Shown one piece after another: positions 27,064 to 35,560 of a DNA stretch of 64,000 nucleotides (position 1 is the first letter of the stretch; the number at the start of each line of letters is the position of its first letter). The stretch lies in assembly GCF_000303155.1 (NCBI RefSeq), contig NC_018719.1, forward strand, positions 1,736,001 to 1,800,000. Direction: 5' to 3'. The notes beneath the pieces are model-generated. The model saw nothing but the letters and a program-made list of their open reading frames with translations. It was not told where the DNA came from and did no database searches. Position numbers and translations under genes: made by a program. The stretch is from Candidatus Nitrososphaera gargensis Ga9.2. Its GTDB lineage: Archaea > Thermoproteota > Nitrososphaeria > Nitrososphaerales > Nitrososphaeraceae.

Positions 27064-27647
27064 TCCTTGTCTATCTCCACTTGCTCAAGCCGCTGGAGCG
27101 CTTGCACTATTTCCTTTTGCAGCTGATCGATGCTCTTTTCCTCTGCCTTGAAGGGCTTTTGATCTACAGGAGTCGTCTGGACCTTTGAAGTCTCGGCGAT
27201 TATCTTTTGTACCCTTGCATCAATGACATCAGGAGGAGATATGCCAGGTTTCATTTGCATCAGTTTCTGATCCAGCGCAGAGATTTTGTTTTCAAGCAGT
27301 GAAACAAGGTTGTTCCGAAGTTCTGTTATATCAGCAAAGTCAGCTACCGGCTGCACAATAGCGATTTTTTGGTTGAGGGAATCAAGCTGCTGCTTGTATT
27401 TCAACAATAGTCTATCGCGCTCTAGCCGGTCTATCCTGCCTTCTTGTGATGCCTCATAGACGCGGGTTATCGCTTCCGCAGCAAGGTTCTTCTCAAACAA
27501 GAGTGAGAGCAGCTCCGCCCTGACGGCGTTTGTTGGTCTGGGCTTCTTTTTGTCGCCACCCCACAAACGAGATAGCTTTTCAATGAATGCAGCCGATATC
27601 GCGCCTGCGACAGACGAGCCAGCGATAATGGCGATTTCCGCGGACAT
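27060..27647 (-). CDS. coiled-coil protein with N-terminal membrane segment
   Basis: 195 residues. Residues 4-25 (EIAIIAGSSVAGAISAAFIEKL) are a weak, small-residue membrane segment. Two long helical regions follow: about 55-125 (RIDRLERDRLLLKYKQQLDSLNQKIA) and 150-195, with heptad-like leucines, separated by a Pro-rich hinge (MKPGISPPDVI). No family recognised. It may be a membrane-tethered scaffold. Next minus-strand gene is rpl37e, 50 bases away, probably separately transcribed. Confidence 0.65.
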   Translation of the reverse strand: MSAEIAIIAGSSVAGAISAAFIEKLSRLWGGDKKKPRPTNAVRAELLSLLFEKNLAAEAITRVYEASQEGRIDRLERDRLLLKYKQQLDSLNQKIAIVQPVADFADITELRNNLVSLLENKISALDQKLMQMKPGISPPDVIDARVQKIIAETSKVQTTPVDQKPFKAEEKSIDQLQKEIVQALQRLEQVEIDKD

Positions 27648-27696
27648 TATGATGGATTGCCTTTGGTGATGCTAAAAGAAAAGCTTTCCGTTTGTA

Positions 27697-27867
27697 TCAA
27701 ATAACCTGCCGCTTAATCCAATCGTACTTGCGCATTCTAGGATCAGGGTAGCCGCACTTGGCGCATCTCTTGCCCCGCTTGTGGTACGAGTTGTGACCAC
27801 ACCTTCTGCAGCGTATGTGGGTCTTTTTGCGGGTGAACTTGCCCATTGAAGTAGTGCCCTTCGTCAT
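27697..27867 (-). CDS. rpl37e: large-subunit ribosomal protein eL37
   Basis: 56 residues. Starts [20 protein letters not shown] and contains the zinc finger [20 protein letters not shown] (two CxxC pairs) with a basic C-terminal tail ending [11 protein letters not shown]. This is the archaeal/eukaryal L37e pattern. It follows the LSm gene by 22 bases on the same strand; the lsm-rpl37e pair is conserved in archaea and links ribosome structure with RNA processing. Confidence 0.93.
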   Translation of the reverse strand: MTKGTTSMGKFTRKKTHIRCRRCGHNSYHKRGKRCAKCGYPDPRMRKYDWIKRQVI

Positions 27868-27889
27868 TTCTCAAACTCGACCCCTGCAA

Positions 27890-28120
27890 CTACTTTGGAG
27901 GTGGTGAAATGATCACCACGTTGTCCCCTCTGACAACGATGGTGCCAAGGTCGTTTGATTTGCCCTCTTCGAGTATTTCGACCGAGTCTTCAAGCAATAG
28001 GTTCATGTGTTGATCGAAACCGTGGAGGTTACCCCTGATCACTTTGCCACCCTTCAATTTGATAAGCACAACCTTTCCAAGGCTCTCATCGAGAACCTTT
28101 ACCGCCATATCTACTGACAT
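27890..28120 (-). CDS. Sm-like (LSm) RNA-binding protein
   Basis: 76 residues from the ATG at 28120 ([19 protein letters not shown]); an upstream in-frame ATG at 28153 adds 11 residues that archaeal LSm proteins lack. The Sm1 motif ([28 protein letters not shown]) and the Sm2 motif ([15 protein letters not shown]) are textbook. It forms a ring that binds U-rich RNA. Cotranscribed with eL37. Confidence 0.92.
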   Translation of the reverse strand: MSVDMAVKVLDESLGKVVLIKLKGGKVIRGNLHGFDQHMNLLLEDSVEILEEGKSNDLGTIVVRGDNVVIISPPPK

Positions 28121-28180
28121 ATATCTACCTACAGGTAAGCGCAATGTAGGCATATATTAAAATTTCATTGCATTTGGTTT

Positions 28181-28915
28181 TCAGCCAAGCTCAGTTATCG
28201 TCTTGGCCAGCCCGGCAGTGACCTCTTTTATCCACTTTTCGCCCTTTGCAGCCGTGGCCTTCCTAGGGTCGCCCCATACACCATTGCCAGTTATTTTTGG
28301 AAACGATCCAGGAGTGTTGGTGATGCTGCTGTACGCAGCCTTTGACTTTGATAGCTTTTTAGAGTTTGGCAATGCCCTGTCCATCCTGACAAGTTCCGGC
28401 GCGATTGCCAAGACAAGCGATGTTTCAACTTCGCCGGCATGGTCAAATTCACTCTTCATCATGTGCCAGTAATGTATGGTATGCACTCGAACATCCCTTG
28501 GTAGCCTGCCATGAAGCTCCTGCGCTATATACTGCAACGCGCCCATGTTGCCATGATGGCCATTTAGGATTATTATCTCCTTTATTCTATTTTCAGCAAG
28601 AGAAATACAGGCGTCGCAGATCATGGTTGAAAGCGTCGAATTGCGGAGCGACACGTTGAACATTGGCTTGTGCTCAAATGAAATACCGTATGAGATTACC
28701 GGTAGGACAAACGCGCCAACCTTCTCCGCGGCCAGCCTTGCAATGTACTCGACGATGAGCGAGTCGGTCGATACCGGCAGATGACTGCCGTGCTGCTCGA
28801 GCGATCCCACAGGGATTATCGCCCGCTTGGTTTTTTTGAGCGCGCTCCTAAAGTCATGCTCACTCATGCCAAATACAGGCACTGACATTATGTGTAAAAG
28901 CACGCTTGGCTGCAT
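28181..28915 (-). CDS. creatininase-family amidohydrolase
   Basis: 244 residues. PVGSLEQHGSHLPVSTDSLIVEYIAR gives the metal-binding Glu/His/Asp, and ILNGHHGNMGALQYIAQEL with HAGEVETSLVLAIAPELV gives the others. In archaea members include ArfB (formamide hydrolase of riboflavin/F420 synthesis) and MftE-like peptidases; the exact role here is open. It starts three bases after the purU stop, so the two are cotranscribed. Met at 28888 is a shorter start. Confidence 0.82.
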   Translation of the reverse strand: MQPSVLLHIMSVPVFGMSEHDFRSALKKTKRAIIPVGSLEQHGSHLPVSTDSLIVEYIARLAAEKVGAFVLPVISYGISFEHKPMFNVSLRNSTLSTMICDACISLAENRIKEIIILNGHHGNMGALQYIAQELHGRLPRDVRVHTIHYWHMMKSEFDHAGEVETSLVLAIAPELVRMDRALPNSKKLSKSKAAYSSITNTPGSFPKITGNGVWGDPRKATAAKGEKWIKEVTAGLAKTITELG

Positions 28916-28918
28916 TAA

Positions 28919-29815
28919 CTACTTTTTGGTTCTCTCATCGTCCTTGACGTAGACCTTGCCCCAGTACACTTCGAGCTTGTTTTCAAGGTAAAGCCTTACT
29001 GCCTCAAGCAGGGTCGCGGCCTCCATCTCTTGACCTTTCTTCTTTATCGTATCAAGCGTGTCGCCCTTTGATACCTTGAACGATTCTTGGCTTATGATCG
29101 GACCCTGATCCAGATCCTCTGTGACAAAGTGCGCGGTGCAGCCCACTATTTTTGCACCTCGCTCATAAGCCTGCACGTAGGCGTATGCACCAGGGAACGC
29201 AGGCAAGAGCGACGGGTGGATATTGATTATTCGGTTCGGGTAGCGCCAGACAAAGTTTGGGGTCAGGATGCGCATGTACCTTGCAAGAACTATCAAGTCG
29301 ATGTTATACTGATCGATCAGTTGCAGGATTTTGTTCTCTGCTTCTGCTTGGTCGATATGGGCAACGGCGTGGAATGGTATGCCGACCTCGTCTGCCATTG
29401 GTTTGAGCGTAGTGTCGCTCCCAATGACGACAGGAATGTTGGCCTTAATCTCGCCTTTCTTCTTCGCTTCGAGCAATTTCGCAAGGCAGTGTGGCTCCTT
29501 GCTCACAAAGATTGCGACATTCTGGAGCCTGTCCGGCTCTTGGTAGTGAACCTTGATCTCCATCGATAGCTTTTTGGACAACTGCTTCAGGCCGTCGTCC
29601 AGCTGCTTCCTATCGATTTCTGCAAATGACGCTTCAAGTTGCATGCCAAAGAGGCCGCGGACGACATTCTGGTTTATCTTTTCAATGTTGCCGCCGTTCC
29701 TGAAGATAAAGTTGGTAATATCTGCAACAACCCCTTTTCTATCGGGCCCCACTACCGTGACCTCGATTATCGTCTTGCCTCTGGCGGCAGCCATTGCGGA
29801 TTGATAGGACCGCAA
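28919..29815 (-). CDS. purU: formyltetrahydrofolate deformylase
   Basis: 298 residues. N-terminal ACT domain (IEVTVVGPDRKGVVADITNFIFRNGGNIEKI), then a formyltransferase-like hydrolase domain with DLIVLARYMRIL, IINIHPSLLPAFPGA (catalytic His) and GCTAHFVTEDLDQGPI (catalytic Asp). It releases formate from 10-formyl-THF, for formate-using purine enzymes. Starts about 130 bases from the left end of the transposon, which lies upstream; the insertion did not hit its coding sequence. Alternative start Met8. Confidence 0.9.
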   Translation of the reverse strand: MRSYQSAMAAARGKTIIEVTVVGPDRKGVVADITNFIFRNGGNIEKINQNVVRGLFGMQLEASFAEIDRKQLDDGLKQLSKKLSMEIKVHYQEPDRLQNVAIFVSKEPHCLAKLLEAKKKGEIKANIPVVIGSDTTLKPMADEVGIPFHAVAHIDQAEAENKILQLIDQYNIDLIVLARYMRILTPNFVWRYPNRIINIHPSLLPAFPGAYAYVQAYERGAKIVGCTAHFVTEDLDQGPIISQESFKVSKGDTLDTIKKKGQEMEAATLLEAVRLYLENKLEVYWGKVYVKDDERTKK

Positions 29816-29939
29816 GAAGATAAATAAATCTTCAGATAGAACGGGCTTTGCGCAAATAGTACTTTTTGGGGCTGACTTTTTGCACAGGCGCCTCTACTTT
29901 CTGCACAGGCATATCGCTAGAGAGTAATTATAGCAGAAA

Positions 29940-29947
29940 ATCGCTCT
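29940..29947. repeat. target-site duplication, left copy (ATCGCTCT)
   Basis: The eight bases directly outside the left inverted end are repeated in the same orientation directly outside the right end (36876-36883). IS6-family elements make 8-bp duplications, which fits the transposase inside. Confidence 0.85.
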
Positions 29948-30000
29948 AGTTCTGGTGGGAATCCGACTGATTTCGGGTGCTGGTGGAAATCGACTGATGG
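29948..30000 (+). repeat. left terminal inverted repeat of the transposon
   Basis: 53 bp, starting AGTTCTGGTGGGAATCCGAC. Inside it a 20-bp word occurs twice: CTGGTGGGAATCCGACTGAT (29952-) and CTGGTGGAAATCGACTGAT (29980-), separated by eight bases, which looks like two transposase-binding sites. Exact complement of 36823-36875. Confidence 0.9.
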
Positions 30001-30050
30001 ATAAATTGGGGTACTTCAAAAGTGCTTGTATATCAAGTCGAAACTCATAC

Positions 30051-32981
30051 TTATGCCCCCATCAAAGATTTCAAACGTGTAATTTCTTTTGTTAATGCAG
30101 GATAAAGGTATGCAAGTATCTCGTCTATTTGCCTGCCATTGAATCCTAGAACCTTCAGTATAGTTCTATCAATTTTTTGCCTTGCAGGATGTTCATTCTT
30201 CAACTGTTCAAGAATTGACGGCAATTCAGACTTTTTGATTTCATCAAATACTTTGATCAGTTCTTCCCTTTCAGCTTCTCTTAACTTGGAAGGATCCAAT
30301 ACGCTAAATTCTGCAAGCATGTATTCGGATAATTCCAGAAACGCTCCTTCTGTCTCTGATCTTTGGGCAAGGACTTGGATGATATTGATTGTGCTGTTGA
30401 ACCAAAGACAAAGGATTTTCGCATCATTGATGCGAATATTCTGAATACACCACATTATTTTTGCCGGTGTTGCATCTTCTGAAGTGAAGAAGCTCAAGAG
30501 GTTAGTTCCCGGTGCAGATATGTTAAATCTTCTGTTTACAGTGAGATTAGCAACTCTGCTCTCAACATACCTTCTCCATTTGTCTAGCTTTGCAAACGAC
30601 TTGAACTGATGGCCAAAAAAACTATCAATATCTTCAAACTTGTCAATGACAACAAAATCCAATTTGTCTGTAATATCAATGGTAGAAATGCCGGTTAACC
30701 TCCTTATTCCAAACTTTAGTACTTTTTTGGGTATTTCGACTTGGACATGGGTTACCTTATTCTCTGCTAGTACAGAATTGAGCTTCTCCTTTTTCAGAAC
30801 CCAAACATCACCACTCTTGAGAGCTCTTTCCTCCGTTCTTGAGATAAATGTAGAGAGGACAGATACCTCATCCTTTGATTCAATCTCAATACCCCTGACG
30901 ATCCCGCCTTTTACGTTTGCTAGGCAGTTCTCAAGATTGTCCATTTTCGGTTTTCCTACTTTTACGATTTGGAGCCAAATGTCAGAGACCTTCCAGTCTG
31001 AGAACGCCATAAGGACAAAAGCGTTCTTCGTTAAACCTTGCAATTCTTCTTGGTCGATAGTTTTGATTGTAAAAAGGTCGGTGGTTACAAGGTCGCCAGC
31101 CTTCATCTTTGCAGTTCTAGCTCTAATAGCGCGGGCAACCTTTACCGCGTCATCGGATGATCGGGGAATCTCTCTTAGACTTACCACCGCACATATCTTA
31201 TTCTTTAAACGTGTAACGTTCTCATCTTGTTTGAAATGCTTGCCCTTCGTTGCTATCAGTAATATCTCTCTAAATGAGGCATTCTCTGAAAATGCTGCCT
31301 TTTGCATAGTTGTTATAATATGACTTACATGATAATTGTTGAAAAGTAATTTTCTTACTCCCTCTGTAGATTGTAACCTCAGAATTGTTGCTGGCAAGAC
31401 CATTGCCAATTTTCCATTCTTGTCAAGGAGCTTGTCACCTAGGAAGATGAAGTATCCATGCAGTCCGAGTTGGCCGTGAGAATATTTTTGGTAATCAACA
31501 AATTTTCTATCAAGACTCCGCTTGTAATCTGAGGGTATTCTCGTTTGGCTAGTGAAAGGTGGATTCATTATAACAACATCGACCTTCTCAATCTCCATTG
31601 GTTTCGTTGGGGTCTCTGCCATCTTGACCACCCCCTTAACTATTTTTCTGCTTGAAGTATCAATGTTTTCTCCAATATAGTCGGTGATCTTTCCTGTCTT
31701 GAAATATTCCTTTAAGGTCTGCTGGGCAGCATCAATTGTCTCGCCCGGAGTTAATCCAGTCGAATCGTGTATTGCAATCCTCAGATTGTCTGTATAGTAT
31801 AGTGGTGATTGGAGCGCGATATGGACAGCGGCCAAATGCGCGGCAAATGGCATGATGTCTACGCCTGTTATTTGCTGCTCTGCAAAGGCCCTATGGACTT
31901 TTGCAGTGAATTGTTCGCCATCAGCAAGTATGAGATCTTTTTTTCTTCGATACGATGAGACCAAAAGAGTCCCACTGCCACAGGCCGGGTCGATTACAGT
32001 CGAATTCGCAGAATCGATAGAGAGGTTTGCGAGCAAATCCCCTGCTTCGCTTTTAGTGAAATAAGCTGCTACTACTTTTCTAATGTCTAGGGGTATGAGA
32101 TTGTGGAATATCTTCCCTAGTATGTCATGACCGTGTTTCTCTGGCGATAGTGCATTCACGACATTAATTGTAGTCTTTATTGCTTCAAGCGACTCCTCGT
32201 CTTTCAGTTTCGAGGCAATATCAAAATCAAAAATTGGCTTGTAATCTTTTAGAAGAACTTTGGCAAAGTAGGTGTTTTTCAGTTCAGCCGGTTTGGTTAT
32301 CTTCTCTGAATCGAGCACATCATAATCGTTAGTCTCTCTAGCTAATACTTGATAGAACATTATCTGGTTGACAAGCAAGTATGCCGCTGCAGTGCGCAGA
32401 TGTTGTTTTGGAACATCTTTTTCTTGTTCATAACCAAGTACACTTTCAAAGAAAGTCTTCCCTCCAAAGATGTCGTTTATCTCGCTAATCTCTAATTTTG
32501 TAAAACTGTATACCATCGAATCAACTGCTTGATTTAAGAGCCTTATCGCATCGGCTGTGTTAATTTCTCTAGGAGCTTCTGGCCGCTCAACAAAGGCTTT
32601 TATCCAATCTGACAAATTCTCAAGAGACTCTGCCCTGTACTCAATATAGTAAGGTGGTCTATCTAATAGAATAGCTGCTTCACATGGACCTTCACATTTT
32701 TGGGGATAAACTACGGCAAAGACGCCTTTTGCGCGGATGTTAGATTTTATTGTCTCTTTGTAAATGTGGGCTTTGCTGACTGCGTGAATAAGTTGAGCCT
32801 GTGGGCTTTGCTTCCCCTCTATGAAATAATATCCATCGCTTTCAATAAAAATATCAGGTTTTTTAATTCCCTCTAAAGTTGTAAAATGTCTTTCAAATGA
32901 TGCGCGTAAACCTTTCTTGTTAAGTTGTTCTGTAAGAATGGCGTTACATGTGTTTTCACCCATTCTTCCAGTTAATGCCAT
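30051..32981 (-). CDS. single-chain restriction-modification-like enzyme (N-terminal nuclease motif, N6-adenine methylase, C-terminal recognition region)
   Basis: 976 residues. Residues 40-55 (KPDIFIESDGYYFIEGKQ) fit the PD-(D/E)xK nuclease pattern (PD, then ExK). The methylase core starts near 310: motif I is DPACGSGTLLVSS, motif IV is NPPF (MNPPFTSQTR), with a helical N6_Mtase-like region before it. The last 300 residues are a divergent target-recognition region ending in a helical bundle. The order nuclease-methylase-specificity is that of type IIG/L enzymes, in which one protein both cuts and modifies. No separate HsdS or HsdR gene is present. Carried as transposon cargo beside the left end. 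Confidence 0.8.
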   Translation of the reverse strand: MALTGRMGENTCNAILTEQLNKKGLRASFERHFTTLEGIKKPDIFIESDGYYFIEGKQSPQAQLIHAVSKAHIYKETIKSNIRAKGVFAVVYPQKCEGPCEAAILLDRPPYYIEYRAESLENLSDWIKAFVERPEAPREINTADAIRLLNQAVDSMVYSFTKLEISEINDIFGGKTFFESVLGYEQEKDVPKQHLRTAAAYLLVNQIMFYQVLARETNDYDVLDSEKITKPAELKNTYFAKVLLKDYKPIFDFDIASKLKDEESLEAIKTTINVVNALSPEKHGHDILGKIFHNLIPLDIRKVVAAYFTKSEAGDLLANLSIDSANSTVIDPACGSGTLLVSSYRRKKDLILADGEQFTAKVHRAFAEQQITGVDIMPFAAHLAAVHIALQSPLYYTDNLRIAIHDSTGLTPGETIDAAQQTLKEYFKTGKITDYIGENIDTSSRKIVKGVVKMAETPTKPMEIEKVDVVIMNPPFTSQTRIPSDYKRSLDRKFVDYQKYSHGQLGLHGYFIFLGDKLLDKNGKLAMVLPATILRLQSTEGVRKLLFNNYHVSHIITTMQKAAFSENASFREILLIATKGKHFKQDENVTRLKNKICAVVSLREIPRSSDDAVKVARAIRARTAKMKAGDLVTTDLFTIKTIDQEELQGLTKNAFVLMAFSDWKVSDIWLQIVKVGKPKMDNLENCLANVKGGIVRGIEIESKDEVSVLSTFISRTEERALKSGDVWVLKKEKLNSVLAENKVTHVQVEIPKKVLKFGIRRLTGISTIDITDKLDFVVIDKFEDIDSFFGHQFKSFAKLDKWRRYVESRVANLTVNRRFNISAPGTNLLSFFTSEDATPAKIMWCIQNIRINDAKILCLWFNSTINIIQVLAQRSETEGAFLELSEYMLAEFSVLDPSKLREAEREELIKVFDEIKKSELPSILEQLKNEHPARQKIDRTILKVLGFNGRQIDEILAYLYPALTKEITRLKSLMGA

Positions 32982-33103
32982 TACAGTTTATCGGAACTTA
33001 CTGCTTGGCAAATCAGGATGATTATGTAGTAGATTCTACAGACATTGCCTCCGCTGGTTACTCATGTGAAAAAATCAGCTTTGGCAGTGAGATAGATAAT
33101 CTA

Positions 33104-34300
33104 TCAATTAGCACTCTCATGCCCCCTGTTGCTAGCATAGCGTATGAGAGATTCAATCCTGTTCGTTTCAAAGTTAAGTTTTATACCTGCTCGTTCTGCT
33201 GGTGTCTTTCCTAGAGTCGAATGTTCACGGCAGTAGTTGTAATGAATCCTCATCGCTTCAATTATTTTTTGTGCGGACTCCTTAGAGTGCATACCGCGCA
33301 TTACCTTTTCCCTATCTCTCATTGTGCCATTGAGTCTTTCAACTCTGGAGTTAAGACCTTCGTTACGTACTGATATAGAGCGAATGTTCTTGACATGCTT
33401 TCTGTCTCTAAAGTACTCCTGTCGATATGCCTTGTCATATGATGGTAATCCGTCATGGATGATCGCCTTTGGTTCGCCTGTTTTGATTCTTGCATCTTGA
33501 AACACTGCTCTAGCATCTGATACTTCTCTACGTTGACTAATCTTGCTGCTAATCCAGAACCGAGTTGTATCATCCATCAGATTCCATAGCCACGCATAGT
33601 GACCTTTTTCCATCTTTTCTCTTCTGACATGCACCATCATTTCATCTACATGGCAAATCCCACTTACATGAGGCGGAGTCATGCTATCGACAAATGGAGC
33701 TACCTCATCAGCAAATCTGTGAATCCAATCCAATATCGATGTATGATCAACCTTGACATTATGGAATTGCTTGATGTGGTCAGCTACCTTCCTAAGCGAT
33801 ACTCCTTTGAAGTAAAGGTCAATGGCTACCGTAATTATCTTGGGATTCTTCTTAGAGTGCTCAAAGCCAATATTGACGATAAATCGATAGTTACAGCTAC
33901 GGCAAAGATACTTTTGAATTGCGCCGCTTTTATTAAGTCGCTTACCGTCCTTTACAATGTTGTCTGATAGCTTGCACTTTGGACATTCAACAGATTGAGA
34001 AGCTATTGGTAGTTGCGGCGACTGTACAACATCTTGCTGTACAATTCTGCGGCGCAGCTCTTTCGAGAATCCAACCGCATAGACGTGTTTGCAGACTATC
34101 TTCCGATAGAGAAAGTCTGGACAAGAACAAGTCCATTGACCTTCTTGACGCGAATCGCCTCTGCCTGTTTCGTACGTTCTTACTACGTCGTACCATGTCT
34201 CTTCGGAAGATTGCGACTTTACCTTGTAGTGCAATTTATTGATTCTCTTTATGCAGCTGCCAATGGACACGATAGCAAGGCCACGTACCTGTCTAGCCAT
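33104..34300 (-). CDS. IS6-like DDE transposase with N-terminal SWIM zinc domain
   Basis: 398 residues from the ATG at 34300 (MARQVRGLAIVSIG); a longer frame to 34384 runs through the operators and is unlikely. The SWIM domain is WTCSCPDFLYRKIVCKH (CxC-CxH), followed by a zinc ribbon (CPKCKLSDN ... CRSCNYRF), an HTH (GVSLRKVADHIKQFHNVKVDHTSI) and the catalytic core with CHVDEMMVHV (first Asp), IIHDGLPSYDKAY (second Asp) and NSRVERLNGTMRDREKVMRG (Glu). This architecture recurs in Nitrososphaera insertion elements. An 8-bp target duplication at the element ends agrees with IS6-type chemistry. Confidence 0.88.
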   Translation of the reverse strand: MARQVRGLAIVSIGSCIKRINKLHYKVKSQSSEETWYDVVRTYETGRGDSRQEGQWTCSCPDFLYRKIVCKHVYAVGFSKELRRRIVQQDVVQSPQLPIASQSVECPKCKLSDNIVKDGKRLNKSGAIQKYLCRSCNYRFIVNIGFEHSKKNPKIITVAIDLYFKGVSLRKVADHIKQFHNVKVDHTSILDWIHRFADEVAPFVDSMTPPHVSGICHVDEMMVHVRREKMEKGHYAWLWNLMDDTTRFWISSKISQRREVSDARAVFQDARIKTGEPKAIIHDGLPSYDKAYRQEYFRDRKHVKNIRSISVRNEGLNSRVERLNGTMRDREKVMRGMHSKESAQKIIEAMRIHYNYCREHSTLGKTPAERAGIKLNFETNRIESLIRYASNRGHESAN

Positions 34301-34356
34301 TTCTTTGGTAGTACCATCCTTCGGAAATTGGTCGTTTGGTTGGATTATCACGTTTA

Positions 34357-34412
34357 TACGTCGTATATACATACAATAAGCCAATATTTAAATATATACG
34401 TTGTATATACAG
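34357..34412. promoter_or_regulatory. tandem operator-like repeats between transposase and AbrB genes
   Basis: TACGTCGTATATACAT (34357-34372) and TACGTTGTATATACAG (34397-34412) are direct repeats 40 bp apart, close to four helical turns. The second lies between a TATA element (TATTTAAATA, 34385-34394) and the AbrB ATG at 34417, so an occupied site would block that promoter. The first lies upstream of the divergent transposase start. AbrB proteins often bind such repeats in front of their own gene. Confidence 0.6.
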
Positions 34413-34416
34413 CGAT

Positions 34417-34584
34417 ATGCCATTTGAGCCTAAAGTGAAGCTAGGCAAGGTCGGAAATAGCTTCAAAGTCACGATACCTAGTGAGATGATTCAAGATTTA
34501 GGATGGAAAGAGGGCGACTTTCTCAGGATAGGCTTAGATGACAATTCCCTTACAATCCGAAAAGAAATCGCAGCTAAGAACTAG
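34417..34584 (+). CDS. AbrB/SpoVT-type DNA-binding regulator
   Basis: 55 residues. MPFEPKVKLGKVGNSFKVTIP followed by SEMIQDLGWKEGDFLRIGLDDN is the swapped-hairpin AbrB domain in full length. Such proteins serve as antitoxins or autoregulators. The start is taken at ATG 34417 because the TATA element and the second operator lie just before it; the longer frame from 34336 would translate through them. Divergent from the transposase and overlapping the convergent nuclease gene by 11 bases. It probably controls itself and perhaps the transposase. Confidence 0.85.
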   Translation: MPFEPKVKLGKVGNSFKVTIPSEMIQDLGWKEGDFLRIGLDDNSLTIRKEIAAKN

Positions 34585-35560
34585 ATTCATCTGTTTGTTT
34601 CGCCATTTTGTCGATTAGCTCTCTAACATCAACAGATCGCTCTATCCATTCACGAATAAAATAATCCAGCAAGTCTATTTCAACTCTATGATAATAAACT
34701 GTATACCCTACGGCTGTCTTATCTGCCCTTCCAAATTTGACAAAAGCGTCCATAGCATGCTCTACCCAATCCCGCGATGGAAAAGATGAATCTTTGTATG
34801 AAAAGTACAACCGTAGTTTTTCAAGGATCTCATCCACTGTAAAGCTGAGCTCGAGAGTCTTACGTCCTCTGGCTTTCCTATATGCTTCTAAAGTGGCTTT
34901 TTCTGAGAAAACCTTGTCCCAAATGACGCTCATGGTATAAGGAAGTTCAGGTTCAGAGTCATAGAACCACAACGAACTGAGTTCTTCAACTATCTCGTCT
35001 GCATTAATCGTTATGACTTGACGCAGTCTTTCACTTAATATCGAATTCGTAATATCTCCCCAAATCCTTTTCAATGTCCAGAAAGTACTGCTTTCAGAAT
35101 CTCGATTGTATTCTACTATCGCAAGTTTACGATTGAAAGTAACAGTGCCCTTCTGAATTTGCTCTTGGGTATAGTCAACTAGTGCCTGAGCACGTGGATA
35201 ATGAACAAAAAGTATCAAGTCATGATCCTTTATGTCGCCATCAGGCCAACCTTTCAATTCATCGTCGTATTTTTCAACTTGTTTTAGGTCTTGCAACCAA
35301 CGATTACGATCCTTTGGAAATCCCTTCTTGACTTCCCCTATAATTTTCACATCCGAACCCTGTGCAAGAACATCTGGCGTAACAGGTTTCTTTGCTTGCA
35401 CTCTATTCGCTGGACTTGGCTGTAATTTCTTTCCCATTCGAAATGTGCCAGAATAATAACGTATGATCACATGACCAAATGCGGTTATCGCCCCAACCGT
35501 CAATCTATAATCATCGATCTTTTCATGCAGCTTTCGAACTGCCGCTTCATTGTCTGGCAT
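34574..35560 (-). CDS. predicted PD-(D/E)xK nuclease, unknown family
   Basis: 328 residues from ATG 35560 (MPDNEAAVRKLHEKID). VTPDVLAQGSDVKIIGEVKKGFP fits the PD-(D/E)xK active site: PD on a strand, then E-x-K on the next hydrophobic strand. LILFVHYPRAQALVDY and the strand RKLAIVEYNRD resemble the rest of a restriction-like core. The C-terminal 120 residues (LSFTVDEILEKLRLYFSYK ... YTVYYHRVEIDLLDYFIREW) look like a winged-helix or helical domain. ATG overlaps the upstream gene by 14 bases, so both are translated together. I do not recognise the family; function as defence nuclease is inference. Confidence 0.65.
   Translation of the reverse strand: MPDNEAAVRKLHEKIDDYRLTVGAITAFGHVIIRYYSGTFRMGKKLQPSPANRVQAKKPVTPDVLAQGSDVKIIGEVKKGFPKDRNRWLQDLKQVEKYDDELKGWPDGDIKDHDLILFVHYPRAQALVDYTQEQIQKGTVTFNRKLAIVEYNRDSESSTFWTLKRIWGDITNSILSERLRQVITINADEIVEELSSLWFYDSEPELPYTMSVIWDKVFSEKATLEAYRKARGRKTLELSFTVDEILEKLRLYFSYKDSSFPSRDWVEHAMDAFVKFGRADKTAVGYTVYYHRVEIDLLDYFIREWIERSVDVRELIDKMAKQTDESSS

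Noticed and set aside
34336-34416. Longer AbrB protein beginning at 34336
   Set aside because: The extra codons run through the TATA box and both operator repeats, and the AbrB domain is complete from 34417.
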